A DNA stretch of 47,127 nt from Elainella sp. Prado103 (GCA_025454395.1 JALOOM010000023.1:1-47127), one strand, 5' to 3'. Shown: positions 35,597 to 44,958, counted from the first letter of the stretch. Numbers and translations are program-made. Notes: generated by a model not told the origin, from the sequence alone.

Positions 35597-37651
35597 CTAG
35601 TTTGGATTGGGGGGAAAATTCTCGATCGGATCGGTATCGGTATTGTTTTGACTGTTTTGCAAAGCCACATCCAGCACAAAATCAGTGGTCTGGGGAGCCA
35701 GAACATCGATCTGGTATTCACCTCCTTCTAGAATCCGCGCATTCCAACTGACGATCCCACTGGCATTCTCAACCGGGCGACCATCAGGATAACGAATGTC
35801 GAGCGTGACCGCACCTTGCAGCAGTTCTGCCTTCAAGACTTGTCCGGGTTGGGCGTTGACCAAATAACGCTTGATGCGAGTCTCGCTCGTTTGCCCCGTC
35901 ACTTGGATCCGATCGTTTGGAGCGAGCAATTCCACATCCAATTCAGGCTCCAGAGTCGGAGTCGGGCTCGGTGTAGGCGTGGGCTCAGGCGAGGGGGGTT
36001 GGGATGCCTCTAAACTTACCTTCAAACGATAGTTACTCGATGGCACGCCACGAACTGGACTGAGTCGCACAATCTGATCCCCTGAGGTGACCACAGTCCC
36101 TTTCCACGACAAGACTCGATCGGCTTGATCGTTCATCGGTTGGCGATCGGGCGTTAAGACACTCAGCAAGACTCCTTCTCCTTCGAGGGTGGCTGTCAAA
36201 ATCTCGCCTGCGGTGGCTGGAATCGTGTAAGCGATCGCTTCGTTGGCTTGCAGCGTTCCTTCCAGCAGTGTCATTTCCCCGGTGGGTGCCAGGGTTAAGC
36301 GCTGGTTGTACTCCACAGGTTGGGGCTCTGGGGTCAGGGTGGGGTCAGGGGTTGGCGACGGAGGAAGGGGAGACTCAACCACCGGGGGGGCAGGAGTAGG
36401 TACGGGGGTCGGTTGGGAGGTGTTGAGTAAGGCGCTGACAATCGCCCAAGCAGCAATGCCGGTAACTGTGGCTAAACCCATGCCGATCGCTAACACCGCC
36501 CAAGGATTATCCCAAACAGACGGATCGCTACGGTGAGGAATCACGGGAGGGGCAACCGGATGAGTCGATCGGGAAGCCGATTGGGGAGTGGGTCGGGCGA
36601 CAGAGGAAGGCGCAGAATGCCCAGCCGGATCAGCGGCATAACGATTGGTAGGTTCAGCCGGGCGGCCGACCGCGATCGTTCTCATTTGCGACAGATCGGG
36701 TGGTGTAACCGGAGGAAACGGTTGCGGTGTGGGCAAAGGCTGGGCAGGGGATGGATAGGGTACGGGAGCATAGGACGGCATGGATTGGGCTCCACCCCCA
36801 GGTGGCATCGTCATCAGGGACTGAAGCGCTTGGGCCACTGCACTGACGGATTGATAACGATCGCCCGGACGATAGCTCAGCATTTGGTTCAAGACAGCGG
36901 CAAAACCGGGATGAATCTGCGGTACCCAGGCTTGCCAATTCCAGGTCAAATTGTGATCGTCATACAGTTCCTGGGGTTCTCGCCCGGTCATCAGAACGAT
37001 CGCCGTTACTGCGAGAGAGTAGAGATCACTGTTGGGATAGGCCCGCCCGGTCTGCATCTGTTCGACAGGCGCATAGCCCAGTTTGCCGACTGTGGTTGGC
37101 ACTCCCGTTTCCTGTTCGGCATGGAAGCGAGTGGCAATCTCCTTCACCACGCCAAAGTCAATCAGCACCGGCAAGTTGTCTTGCTGCCGCAGAATCATGT
37201 TATCTGGAGCAATATCCCGGTGAATGATCCCCTTACTGTGAATATGAGCCAGCACGGGCAAAATTTGGTGTAGCAGTAGCAAAACTTCCGCATCAGAAAA
37301 CGTTGTTCTTCGGGCTTTGCGATCGTTCAGCAACATGCGATAGGTTTTGCCATCGACATAGTCTTGCACCAGAAATAGGCGCTGGTTTTCCTCAAATGTG
37401 GCGCGAAATTGGGGAATTTGGGGATGGGAAATTTGATACAGGATAGTTGCTTCCCGCTGAAATAGCTCTTTAGACTTGCTGAGGGCATACTCACTGCCGC
37501 GAGGCGGAATAAATTCTTTTAGGGCACAGCGTTCATTAAACCGTCCTTGGTCTTCTGCCAGATAAGTTCGCCCGAATCCACCTTGACCCAAAATACTCAA
37601 GACACGGTAGCGATTTTGCAGGATAGTCCCAGTGGCGATCGGGGGTTGCAT
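35597..37651 (-). CDS. Membrane-anchored Ser/Thr protein kinase with periplasmic PPC-like repeats
   Basis: Hanks-type kinase at the N-terminus: Gly loop GQGGFGRTYLAED, catalytic Lys in CALKEFIPP, catalytic loop HRDIAPDN (about residue 142), DFG in VLIDFGVVKE and APVEQMQ. A Pro-rich linker leads to one membrane helix (WAVLAIGMGLATVTGIAAW, near 390). Outside it are two similar beta-rich domains (about 455-555 and 580-675), each with an IAYTIPATAGE- or KRYLVNAQPGQ-like segment and YRLKVSLE- or FVLDVALQ-like end, resembling bacterial pre-peptidase C-terminal (PPC) domains. The frame is open to 37774; I chose ATG 37651 (MQPPIATGTILQNRY), just before the kinase, but ATG 37708 is possible. Ligand unknown. 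Confidence 0.9.
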   Translation of the reverse strand: MQPPIATGTILQNRYRVLSILGQGGFGRTYLAEDQGRFNERCALKEFIPPRGSEYALSKSKELFQREATILYQISHPQIPQFRATFEENQRLFLVQDYVDGKTYRMLLNDRKARRTTFSDAEVLLLLHQILPVLAHIHSKGIIHRDIAPDNMILRQQDNLPVLIDFGVVKEIATRFHAEQETGVPTTVGKLGYAPVEQMQTGRAYPNSDLYSLAVTAIVLMTGREPQELYDDHNLTWNWQAWVPQIHPGFAAVLNQMLSYRPGDRYQSVSAVAQALQSLMTMPPGGGAQSMPSYAPVPYPSPAQPLPTPQPFPPVTPPDLSQMRTIAVGRPAEPTNRYAADPAGHSAPSSVARPTPQSASRSTHPVAPPVIPHRSDPSVWDNPWAVLAIGMGLATVTGIAAWAIVSALLNTSQPTPVPTPAPPVVESPLPPSPTPDPTLTPEPQPVEYNQRLTLAPTGEMTLLEGTLQANEAIAYTIPATAGEILTATLEGEGVLLSVLTPDRQPMNDQADRVLSWKGTVVTSGDQIVRLSPVRGVPSSNYRLKVSLEASQPPSPEPTPTPSPTPTLEPELDVELLAPNDRIQVTGQTSETRIKRYLVNAQPGQVLKAELLQGAVTLDIRYPDGRPVENASGIVSWNARILEGGEYQIDVLAPQTTDFVLDVALQNSQNNTDTDPIENFPPNPN

Positions 37652-37905
37652 GGTAATGGCTTCAAAGTAACGACGCAAAACCAGGAAGGATTCAGCGGCA
37701 TCCATCATAGCGAAGGATGCAGAAAGCTGCGCCCACCCTCCATAAATCGCCCTGAAACCTCGGATTTTGATCAAGTCGAGCCGAGGGGGGAATTGCCAAA
37801 GTGCTCGGAGGGTGGTTTATTGCTAGAGGTGGTTTAATCACATCCCGAATCTATTAAACCCTCAGCAACAGCAATCGTCATTATCCTTTGCGGTATCTGC
37901 ATCCG

Positions 37906-38697
37906 ATGACTTCAACCCGTTTTTCCAACTCTACCTTGTCTTCAACCCAGTCCCGATCGACTCGACGCACCAACTGCAAGGTTGGGATTACTTTGAACGG
38001 AACCGATGGCGCAGATGACCTAACCGGCACCCGTGACAGTGATACGCTGCGGGGGCGCGGGGGCAATGATCGGCTCACTGGTAACGCCTGTCGAGACCTG
38101 CTTCAGGGGCAGGGGGGCGACGATCGCCTGTTTGGCAACGAAGAAAACGATCGGTTATTCGGTGATGGCGGTAACGATCGGTTGAATGGGGGCAATAACG
38201 ACGATGTGCTGCGGGGAGGTAAAGGGCGGGATCGGCTGGATGGGGGCAGAAAAGGGGATCGCCTGTTTGGCGGCAGTGGGCGAGATCGCCTGAGTGGGGG
38301 CAAGGGCGGTGATACTCTTCGAGGGGAAGGGGGAGCCGATCGGCTGAATGGCGGCAACGGCGATGATGTGATCATTGGTGGTTTTGAAGAGGATCTGCTG
38401 ACGGGTGGCACCGGCAAGGATCGGTTTGTCTACAATTCGGCCAGTGAAGGAGAAGACACCATCACCGATTTCGATAGCGACGAAGACCGGATCGATCTGA
38501 GCCGCATTTTTAACAATGGCAACTACAACACTGAAGAGCGATTCCGCGATTACTTGGTGGTCGTGAATGATGATGACAACACCCTGATCCGGGTAGACTT
38601 TGATGGCGAAGATGGCGATCGACCCTTCAAAACCCTGGTGAAGCTGGTAGACACGGATTTTGATGATATTGGGCGAGGCAATTTCATCCTCAGCTAG
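37906..38697 (+). CDS. RTX-type calcium-binding repeat protein
   Basis: About 263 residues, dominated by nonapeptide repeats of the GGxGxDxLx type (GRGGNDRLTG, GDGGNDRLNG, GGSGRDRLSG, GEGGADRLNG) from about residue 45 to 165, which fold into a Ca2+-bound parallel beta-roll outside the cell. A C-terminal region follows with TGGTGKDRFVYNSASEGEDTI and DFDSDEDRIDLSRIF, the usual tail of type I-secreted proteins, which lack an N-terminal signal, as here. There is no separate enzymatic domain, so it may be structural. The frame can open at TTG 37888; ATG 37906 is preferred. No type I secretion genes are adjacent. Confidence 0.88.
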   Translation: MTSTRFSNSTLSSTQSRSTRRTNCKVGITLNGTDGADDLTGTRDSDTLRGRGGNDRLTGNACRDLLQGQGGDDRLFGNEENDRLFGDGGNDRLNGGNNDDVLRGGKGRDRLDGGRKGDRLFGGSGRDRLSGGKGGDTLRGEGGADRLNGGNGDDVIIGGFEEDLLTGGTGKDRFVYNSASEGEDTITDFDSDEDRIDLSRIFNNGNYNTEERFRDYLVVVNDDDNTLIRVDFDGEDGDRPFKTLVKLVDTDFDDIGRGNFILS

Positions 38698-38769
38698 TTC
38701 AAATCTGGGCTAAGTCCCCTGGGTTGCTGCGCTCCCCTCCCGATCTGGCTCACCTGAACTGCTTCCCCT

Positions 38770-40059
38770 TCAAGACTCCGATCGCAGGCGAAACACTAAC
38801 AATTCGCTGGTTTGCAGGGGATTAAAATTATCATCACTCATCAGAATCAAGCTTGGGCTACCATCCGGCAATTGGGGCCCGAGGGTCATTCCTTCATAGT
38901 TGTCTAACCGAATCCCTAAGGTCGAGAGGTCAAGCAGCAACCGTTTTTGGATCGGGGTAATTCCAGCGAGATCGCCTGCCAAGGCTGGAATGGGGGCAAT
39001 ATCGGTGGCTCCGCCTAAGGCTAGCTGAAAAATCCGAATGCCAAACCCGGTGAGCCCGAAGGAACGCTCTAGGCTGAGCAAATGCCCGCCCTGATCGAGC
39101 ACCAGCAGCTCAGAAAGCCCAAGATTTTCAGCTCCATCTGGCAGAGCATCAATGGCGTAGAGATGTTCAGCCAAGAGAAGGGTTTGATCGCCGACCAGGT
39201 AATGCATGAATCGGATCGGGGTCAAGCCGGTCGAAGGCGCTGTCTCATTACCATCACCCGCATTACCATCACCCGCATTACCCCCATCTGCACTCAAATC
39301 CTGCCATAGGGCCGACTCAGTCGCCGCAAAGATCCGAAAGGGTTCGAGTGTGTTGCCATAACGAGTGGCGTTGTCATAACGGGTGGCACTTAAGGTGAGC
39401 GATTCAAATGCCTGATTATTTTGCACCCCGATCGGCCGATCATTCTCGGTGCGGGGCAAATATCGATTGGGAATGGGTAAGCGACTCAGCCATGCTCCCG
39501 TCATCAAGTCAAACTCTTCGATCGAGGGTGCAATGCCGCGATCCCGATCCCCTTCACTCGCAATAAACACAGTTTGGCGGGGTGAGAGGGCAATCCCTTC
39601 GCCATCGATCGTCCCTGCGGCAAACGGCTCACCAGTCTCGCTATAGAGGGTGGTCGCCTGACGAATTTGCAATTCTCCGATCGGGTTCTGACTCGCATTT
39701 TCGCCATCCGCTTCTGCCTCAAGAGGCGGGTTGGGTTGCCAATTGGGATGCCAATTCAGTTGCAGGGTATAAAAGCGAGCCGGAGCATAGTGGCTGCGAT
39801 CATCCGAAATGGCGTAGAACTGGTTGCGCGATCGATCGTAGGTCAATCCAGACAAGCCACCCACAGGAGGCTCGGAAAATTCGGCTGGGAAAGGGATAGC
39901 CCCCAGGTAGTCAAGCGACAAATTCAGAAACAGCCGATCTTCAGGCTGAACTTGCGGCAAACTACAGCCACTGATCCCAACGAGCAGAACCACACACCCC
40001 AGAAATAAACCGATCCAAGCTCGCTGTTTTTGGATCCAAAACCAACCAAACCGCTGCAT
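38770..40059 (-). CDS. Phytase-like esterase lipoprotein
   Basis: A 429-residue exported lipoprotein: membrane stretch WIGLFLGCVVLLVGISGC with a lipobox ending at Cys32. The mature part matches the esterase-like activity of phytase family (beta-propeller-like): VGGLSGLTYDRSRNQFYAISDD, GTIDGEGIALSPRQTVFIASEGD, NQAFESLTLS and DNYEGMTLGPQLPDGSPSLILMSDDNF. Enzyme activity is assumed from the family, not proven, and no catalytic triad can be claimed by reading. A GNAGDGNAGDGN tract near residue 265 comes from a 15-bp tandem duplication. It is 19 bp downstream of a 62-residue membrane protein gene on the same strand, and convergent with the RTX gene. Confidence 0.88.
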   Translation of the reverse strand: MQRFGWFWIQKQRAWIGLFLGCVVLLVGISGCSLPQVQPEDRLFLNLSLDYLGAIPFPAEFSEPPVGGLSGLTYDRSRNQFYAISDDRSHYAPARFYTLQLNWHPNWQPNPPLEAEADGENASQNPIGELQIRQATTLYSETGEPFAAGTIDGEGIALSPRQTVFIASEGDRDRGIAPSIEEFDLMTGAWLSRLPIPNRYLPRTENDRPIGVQNNQAFESLTLSATRYDNATRYGNTLEPFRIFAATESALWQDLSADGGNAGDGNAGDGNETAPSTGLTPIRFMHYLVGDQTLLLAEHLYAIDALPDGAENLGLSELLVLDQGGHLLSLERSFGLTGFGIRIFQLALGGATDIAPIPALAGDLAGITPIQKRLLLDLSTLGIRLDNYEGMTLGPQLPDGSPSLILMSDDNFNPLQTSELLVFRLRSES

Positions 40060-40078
40060 GGGTAATAGCCTCTAGACT

Positions 40079-40267
40079 TCATTCTTGGGTCGATGAGATT
40101 TTCAGTACAGGCAATCGATCGCCCCGAAAGATTTCTTCACTGGTTTGCCCGATTTCTTGCAGAGCCCCTGCTAAAGCCCGACTCCCCACCAGCACGAGAA
40201 GCAGCGGTGCAGTACTGAGGCTAAGCAAAAGGTGGGTTGGGAGAGGAAGAGAAAAGGAAGTCGGCAT
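40079..40267 (-). CDS. Conserved-looking 62-residue membrane protein
   Basis: One hydrophobic segment (HLLLSLSTAPLLLVLVGSRAL) is followed by a short acidic tail, ALQEIGQTSEEIFRGDRLPVL, which I recall as recurring in small cyanobacterial proteins. Residues before the helix are Pro/Ser-rich. It is the first gene of an apparent two-gene unit with the phytase-like esterase. Function is unknown; it may be a membrane peptide partner of a larger complex. Confidence 0.75.
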   Translation of the reverse strand: MPTSFSLPLPTHLLLSLSTAPLLLVLVGSRALAGALQEIGQTSEEIFRGDRLPVLKISSTQE

Positions 40268-40564
40268 AGAACACCAGTTGACTCAATAAATGGCAGAATC
40301 CAGGCAGAGAGCCTAAATTTTGGGCTTTCTAGATCATTTCACCCGAATGAAACTTTGTCCTAAAGTTGGGATGAACTTGCTTAAAACGCGGCATCAGCTC
40401 TGATTAAACTGGGTCAGGATCGAAATCCCAGCCCCGAGTTCGCTCTTCTCTATGCTAAAACAATCGTTAAAATGACGTGAACATTTTGTTCGAGAGCGAG
40501 TATTCTTATATGCCGATCGGGTTCGCCCTTTCAAACCAGCCTGTAGAGATGTAGCCCTACTGCG

Positions 40565-43500
40565 ATGTCTAAGCCTGTCGATTCTCAGTCTCTCAAGCCA
40601 TCTACTCCATCGGCCCAAACCTCTGGGCGTTCCTCCAGGCTGGAGCGATGGCTGGCGCAAACCTTGGTGCAGCACAATTGGCAAGTTCAATATCGCCTGC
40701 GGGGTAACACGCTCCACTTGCTCTGCCGCAGAACGCCTTGCCCCCCTCGGCATGAACTTTTGCGCTCCCTGATTCCGATTCTGCAAAAAACGAATTTTGC
40801 CAAGTTGCAATCAGCAGAGGCAGCCGCCATTTACCAGATTTGGCTCTACGGTTGTGAAACCCAATCCCGATCGCCCCAATGGACTGCCAAGCTCTACCTC
40901 AATCAACTCGATCGGCATCTGCAAGAGCTAGCAGCCTTTCAGGACGCTGATCAGGACGTTGAGTTAGTTTCGGCTACCCTATCAGCCGGATCAACGGCTC
41001 GATCAACAGCCGGATCAACAGCCCGATCGATCCCCTCCAGTCGCTCCCTACCCCACCCCCTCGATCAGGTGCCTCATCAGCCTCTCGGTCAACCTCTCGA
41101 TCAGCCGCTTGATCGATCGGCTCTGACCCTCTCCAACCAGGCTTTGGCCAAACGGGGCGAGGAGATGGCGATCGCTTGCTACCTGAGTGAAACCCTGAGT
41201 GAATTGGGTGTGGCGGTGCGAGTTAGTGCAAAGGTGATTCCCTATCAGCCACCTGCCACGGTACAACAACCAGAGATGGCATTACCTTTCACCACCAAAC
41301 GCTTATGGATCGCTTGTGAAGCGGCTTATAGTCCTGATCCGGCCCTGCTGTCTGAACCCATCACCCAAAAGCTGCGTCAACTGGAGATTGAAGGCTTTCA
41401 TGATGCCGTAATCCGCTTTCAGGTGGCTGGCGAACCACGCCCGGATTGGATACTACGAGTAGACCTGACTCCACCCAGCGAAATGCTGCGAGAATGGGCC
41501 CGGTGGGGCGATCTAGAAGCGATCCAACGACTCCTCAATCAAGATATTGCAGAGCTTCAGCTCAAAATTGTGACGGCAACCTTGAATGCCACCACACTGC
41601 ACCTCTGTTGTGCCAGCACCTTGCCTCACGTTTCTGAACCGGTAGTGAAGGGGCATAAACGGGTCAAAGCGGATATTGCCCTATTGCTAGAGGCGATCGC
41701 GCCCCAAGGCATTCATGCCGCCACCCTCTATGGTCAAATCTCAGAACAGGAAGCGCCTGCCTGGATTGAATGGTTGGATCTCCCGGCGACCCACCATCCA
41801 GCCTTTGCTGCTCCCACAATCGATTTAGCACAACAAGGCGACTGGGGTGCAATTGCCTTTTCCTTACATCGGCTCCTCAACCCTAACCTGGACGAGTACC
41901 TGGCTACAGGCGGAATACGGCTTCAGTTGTTGCCGAAGCAGGATCTGCTGCATGTGATGTGTGAAGCTGCTCACTGCCCCGATCGTCAACAGGTGGTGCC
42001 GATCGTGATGCGCTTCCTGAAGCAATTGCATTTGGCGGATGTGGCAGGGGTGCGGGTTTATGGACGGCGATCGGGACAGAAAAAACCGCTTTGGAGTGAT
42101 GGCGTAGACTTGGTCAGGCGATCGCGCCTAGTCCCCGAAGCCGATCCAGAGTTTGCCGCCACTGAAATGGATGTGGCCGATCTGCTCTCCCACCCTGATC
42201 AAACATCGCTCCGGCCTGACCTCACCCCTGCCGATCTATATCAAGCTTGGGATCGCTGGCAGCAACAGATCATGCAACGCCTGCAACAGGGCTTGCTGCG
42301 AACTCAACTATTCTCCCCGGCGACGAGTGGATCAACTCCACCAGCCTTACCGGGCGAAAGTCGATCGGTTGGACAAAAGATTGCCTTGGTTTGGGGAACT
42401 GCCGGACTTTTGTTGGTGTTACAAATCAACTGGCTGTTAGGCTCCGTGCCGGATCAACCCTCAGTACCAGCCAGTGCTGCAACCGGCCAGTCCCCAGAGC
42501 AATCTCCTGCCCGCCGCTCTGAGCAACCGGGTCAACCGAGTCAAGCTCCCGCCGTTGAATTGCGACAAGCCCAGTCTTCAGAAACAGATACCGTGTTTAA
42601 TGCCAGCGGTTTTACTCGATCGATCGATGCCAATCCTATTGAGCCACTTGCAGTTGAGACGGGCAAACCAAGCAAACTACCCTATGTTCCCCGCAGTCAA
42701 TCGGCAGCCCTGCTGACAGCAGAAATTTTGGCTGAGCATCAAGACTGGCCCAGTTTTAATAGTCAACAGCTTGACCAAAAACTTCAGCTCTACTATCGCT
42801 TCGTCGAAACCCATGGAGCCCCAGATGTGCTGATCGTGGGGAGTTCGCGGGCACTACGGGGGGTGGATCCGATCGCCCTACGCACTGCCTTGACTGATCT
42901 GGGGTATGCCGATGATCAAGTCTTTAACCTGGGCATTAACGGAGCAACGGCTCAAGTGGTGGATTTGGTGATGCGCCAACTGCTGACGAGCGAGCAACTG
43001 CCCCGTCTAGTCGTTTGGGCCGATGGAGCCAGAGCTTTCAATAGCGGGACGGTGGATGTAACCTATAACGGCATTGTTGCTTCCGAGGCCTATCGTCAGT
43101 TATTAGCCGGAACATTACCAATTCCGACTCGCACTGTGGCAACCGATCTGCCGCCTCCACCTACTTTTAACCGCACCTTGCAAGATAGCTACACGGCGAT
43201 CGATCGTCAGTTGAGCCAGCAGTTAGCCCAAATCGCGGGTCGGGAAGATGATCGCGATCAAATCAAGCAGTGGTTCCAGCACCGCCTGACGGCCTTTTTA
43301 CCCTCTGCGACGGCTGAGGTGAGCCCCGTACTGAGCGCTCAATCGGGCGATCGGGTCAGTGAAATTTTGCAGTCAGGTCAGGTTTTACCCGATGAAACGG
43401 GCTTCTTGTCGCTGGCATCCCAGTTTAACCCTGCCACCTACTACCAAAAATATGCTCGCGTTTTGGGAGCTTACGACAGCGATTACGAAAACTTTCAGAT

Positions 43501-43867
43501 TAGTGGGGAGCAAGAAAAAGCTTTACAGTCATTGGCGCGATTTAGCCAAACCCAAAATATTCCAATTGTCTTTGTCAATCTTCCTTTAACTGAAGATTAT
43601 CTCGATCCAGTGCGGCTAGAGTATGAGCAAGCCTTCCGAGACTATATGGTGCAGTTTAGTCTGCAAAATTCTGGCTTCTTCTTCCGCGATTTAGGTGAAC
43701 AATGGATCACTCAATATGATTATTTCTCCGATCCCAGCCATTTGAATCGCTATGGGGCCTATGCAGTGGCCAATAAGCTGGCTCAAGATGTCAAAATTCC
43801 CTGGTTGCGATCGACTACAGCAGTCTCAACCCAAACTCAACGAGCTGCCATTAAAGATGAAAGCTGA
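40565..43867 (+). CDS. DUF1574 protein: four N-terminal modules, one membrane helix, SGNH-like domain
   Basis: 1100 residues. Four divergent copies of one module occupy about 27-112, 195-301, 312-406 and 422-516. Each has a hydrophobic LHLLC, LWIACEA, LHLCCAS or LHVMCEA strand, a Pro-containing helix start (PDRQ in copy 4), an LYG or VYGR strand and a P-x-W-x-(x)-x-DL end. After a Gln/Pro linker comes one helix (IALVWGTAGLLLVLQINWLL, about 606-625), a Pro/Ser-rich linker, then the DUF1574 domain (about 700-1080). That domain has VGSSRALRGVDP, NLGINGATAQ and a DPSHLNRYGA ending. This Ser...Asp-x-x-His layout recalls SGNH/AlgX-like enzymes of polysaccharide O-acetylation. Topology predicts modules inside and SGNH-like part outside. 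No operon partner is close. Confidence 0.85.
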   Translation: MSKPVDSQSLKPSTPSAQTSGRSSRLERWLAQTLVQHNWQVQYRLRGNTLHLLCRRTPCPPRHELLRSLIPILQKTNFAKLQSAEAAAIYQIWLYGCETQSRSPQWTAKLYLNQLDRHLQELAAFQDADQDVELVSATLSAGSTARSTAGSTARSIPSSRSLPHPLDQVPHQPLGQPLDQPLDRSALTLSNQALAKRGEEMAIACYLSETLSELGVAVRVSAKVIPYQPPATVQQPEMALPFTTKRLWIACEAAYSPDPALLSEPITQKLRQLEIEGFHDAVIRFQVAGEPRPDWILRVDLTPPSEMLREWARWGDLEAIQRLLNQDIAELQLKIVTATLNATTLHLCCASTLPHVSEPVVKGHKRVKADIALLLEAIAPQGIHAATLYGQISEQEAPAWIEWLDLPATHHPAFAAPTIDLAQQGDWGAIAFSLHRLLNPNLDEYLATGGIRLQLLPKQDLLHVMCEAAHCPDRQQVVPIVMRFLKQLHLADVAGVRVYGRRSGQKKPLWSDGVDLVRRSRLVPEADPEFAATEMDVADLLSHPDQTSLRPDLTPADLYQAWDRWQQQIMQRLQQGLLRTQLFSPATSGSTPPALPGESRSVGQKIALVWGTAGLLLVLQINWLLGSVPDQPSVPASAATGQSPEQSPARRSEQPGQPSQAPAVELRQAQSSETDTVFNASGFTRSIDANPIEPLAVETGKPSKLPYVPRSQSAALLTAEILAEHQDWPSFNSQQLDQKLQLYYRFVETHGAPDVLIVGSSRALRGVDPIALRTALTDLGYADDQVFNLGINGATAQVVDLVMRQLLTSEQLPRLVVWADGARAFNSGTVDVTYNGIVASEAYRQLLAGTLPIPTRTVATDLPPPPTFNRTLQDSYTAIDRQLSQQLAQIAGREDDRDQIKQWFQHRLTAFLPSATAEVSPVLSAQSGDRVSEILQSGQVLPDETGFLSLASQFNPATYYQKYARVLGAYDSDYENFQISGEQEKALQSLARFSQTQNIPIVFVNLPLTEDYLDPVRLEYEQAFRDYMVQFSLQNSGFFFRDLGEQWITQYDYFSDPSHLNRYGAYAVANKLAQDVKIPWLRSTTAVSTQTQRAAIKDES

Positions 43868-44070
43868 GCCGATCGGTTGGGATCAGCAAGAAAGATGTAG
43901 CTTCTATCCTGCCTCGGTGTGCCGTATCCGGCCGTATCTATCGGAATAGGACATCGTCCTGTAATCTAGAAACTGTAATCTAGAAGAGGCTTTGCTGGTT
44001 ACCTGATTCCAGTAAACTTGCCTGGCCTGACCAACTTGCTGTGCTCGACGAACTGAGAGGAGTCTGGATC

Positions 44071-44298
44071 ATGTGGCGTGTGATTATTGAATGTTCAGCC
44101 GAGAGTTGGCGTGCCCATGCTGTTGCATTCAAGGCGATCGCCGAAAAGTATCCAGCTACGGTTTTATCATCTAAGAAAATGAAAGATGATGAGCGACGAA
44201 TTATGGAATATCAACTGGAAAGCGTAAGTGATGTTGAAGACTTCATCGCTGAAAGCACAACGCTAGAAGGTTTTACGGGCACGTTTGAAGCGCTATAG
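44071..44298 (+). CDS. Small unknown protein (75 residues)
   Basis: Soluble, charged, no motif recognised: MWRVIIECSAESWRAHAVAF, KMKDDERRIMEYQLE, then VSDVEDFIAESTTLEGF. GAGGAG lies about 10 bp before ATG 44071, so I reject the longer frame from 44041. The fold looks like a two-strand, two-helix small domain. The IS1 relic begins 16 bp after its stop. Confidence 0.65.
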   Translation: MWRVIIECSAESWRAHAVAFKAIAEKYPATVLSSKKMKDDERRIMEYQLESVSDVEDFIAESTTLEGFTGTFEAL

Positions 44299-44313
44299 TG
44301 ATCGCCTTCCTAT

Positions 44314-44510
44314 GGCACAATGACGTTTACTCGGTAGCACCTTGGCATCAGCTTCTCAATAATCGCTGCATACCACTGCACATTGTCGATAAATAGCAGG
44401 CATCGATTGCCACAACGCTAAGGCAGAGTCGCTTGCGGGTTTTCGACGAACTGACGACCACAATCACGGCATTGGTCGTTTTGCTTGCCCCGCCGAGTGA
44501 TGCCGTTTTT
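44314..44510 (-). mobile_element. Relic of an IS1-family transposase gene
   Basis: Read on the minus strand, the right part encodes KNGITRRGKQNDQCRDCGRQ followed by FVENPQ, the InsA-type zinc-binding start of IS1-family transposases. After an in-frame stop and an apparent internal deletion, another frame encodes PAIYRQCAVVCSDY, a stop, then KVLPSKRHCA, which is the downstream InsB-like part. Only about 200 bp of a roughly 700-bp gene remains. Inverted ends could not be found. Confidence 0.75.
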
Positions 44511-44958
44511 CATCATGACAAGCTCCCTGGCACGGATGAAGCCGATCAGGGAATTCGAGTTGGCAATACCAAACGCATTCCGACGAATACCTGGTTTGCT
44601 TCTCTCCTCATGGAATCAGAGTTTGCAAAGGCATCGCTGCCCAAGGTTGCGGAACTGGCTCCTCCAGCGCTTTTTTCGGGGCAGATTCGGAGCACGACGA
44701 TCATTTCTTACCTATCGGAACCGCGAGAAATTAGACCCGGAGAACGGGAAGTGGATCTGGTGGCAACGTGGGTGCTGATCGATCGCACGACGGGTAAGGA
44801 TGAGCGAATTCCTTTCAATCGCACGTTTACGCGCACGTTTACGTTGCAGGCGGTTGAAGTGCCGCGTTCATGCAGTGCCCTGTAGGGGTTCGCCTCTCGG
44901 AGCCGATGCGCTGGTAGAACGCAAAATCTACGAAATGCGTGCTGCGGGATTGCATTAA
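44511..44958 (+). pseudogene. Broken gene fragment behind the IS1 relic
   Basis: A protein-like frame runs from the relic border (DKLPGTDEADQGIRVGNTKR) through REIRPGEREVDLVATWVLID and stops at 44885. The next frame then gives SPLGADALVERKIYEMRAAG and ends LH at 44958, which looks like the displaced C-terminus. A small insertion near 44867-44895 seems to have caused the shift. CGCACGTTTACG is also duplicated in tandem at 44820-44843. The 5' end is missing. The VATWVLIDRTTG strand pattern faintly recalls VirB8-type conjugation proteins, but I cannot assign it. Confidence 0.6.

Noticed and set aside
38103-38417. Ser/Pro/Arg-rich frame antisense to the RTX gene
   Set aside because: Complement of the glycine/aspartate nonapeptide repeats; no independent evidence.
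44433-44510. Upstream 26 codons of the frame leading into the broken gene
   Set aside because: This part is the complement of the IS1-family relic, so it is not the native start of that gene.
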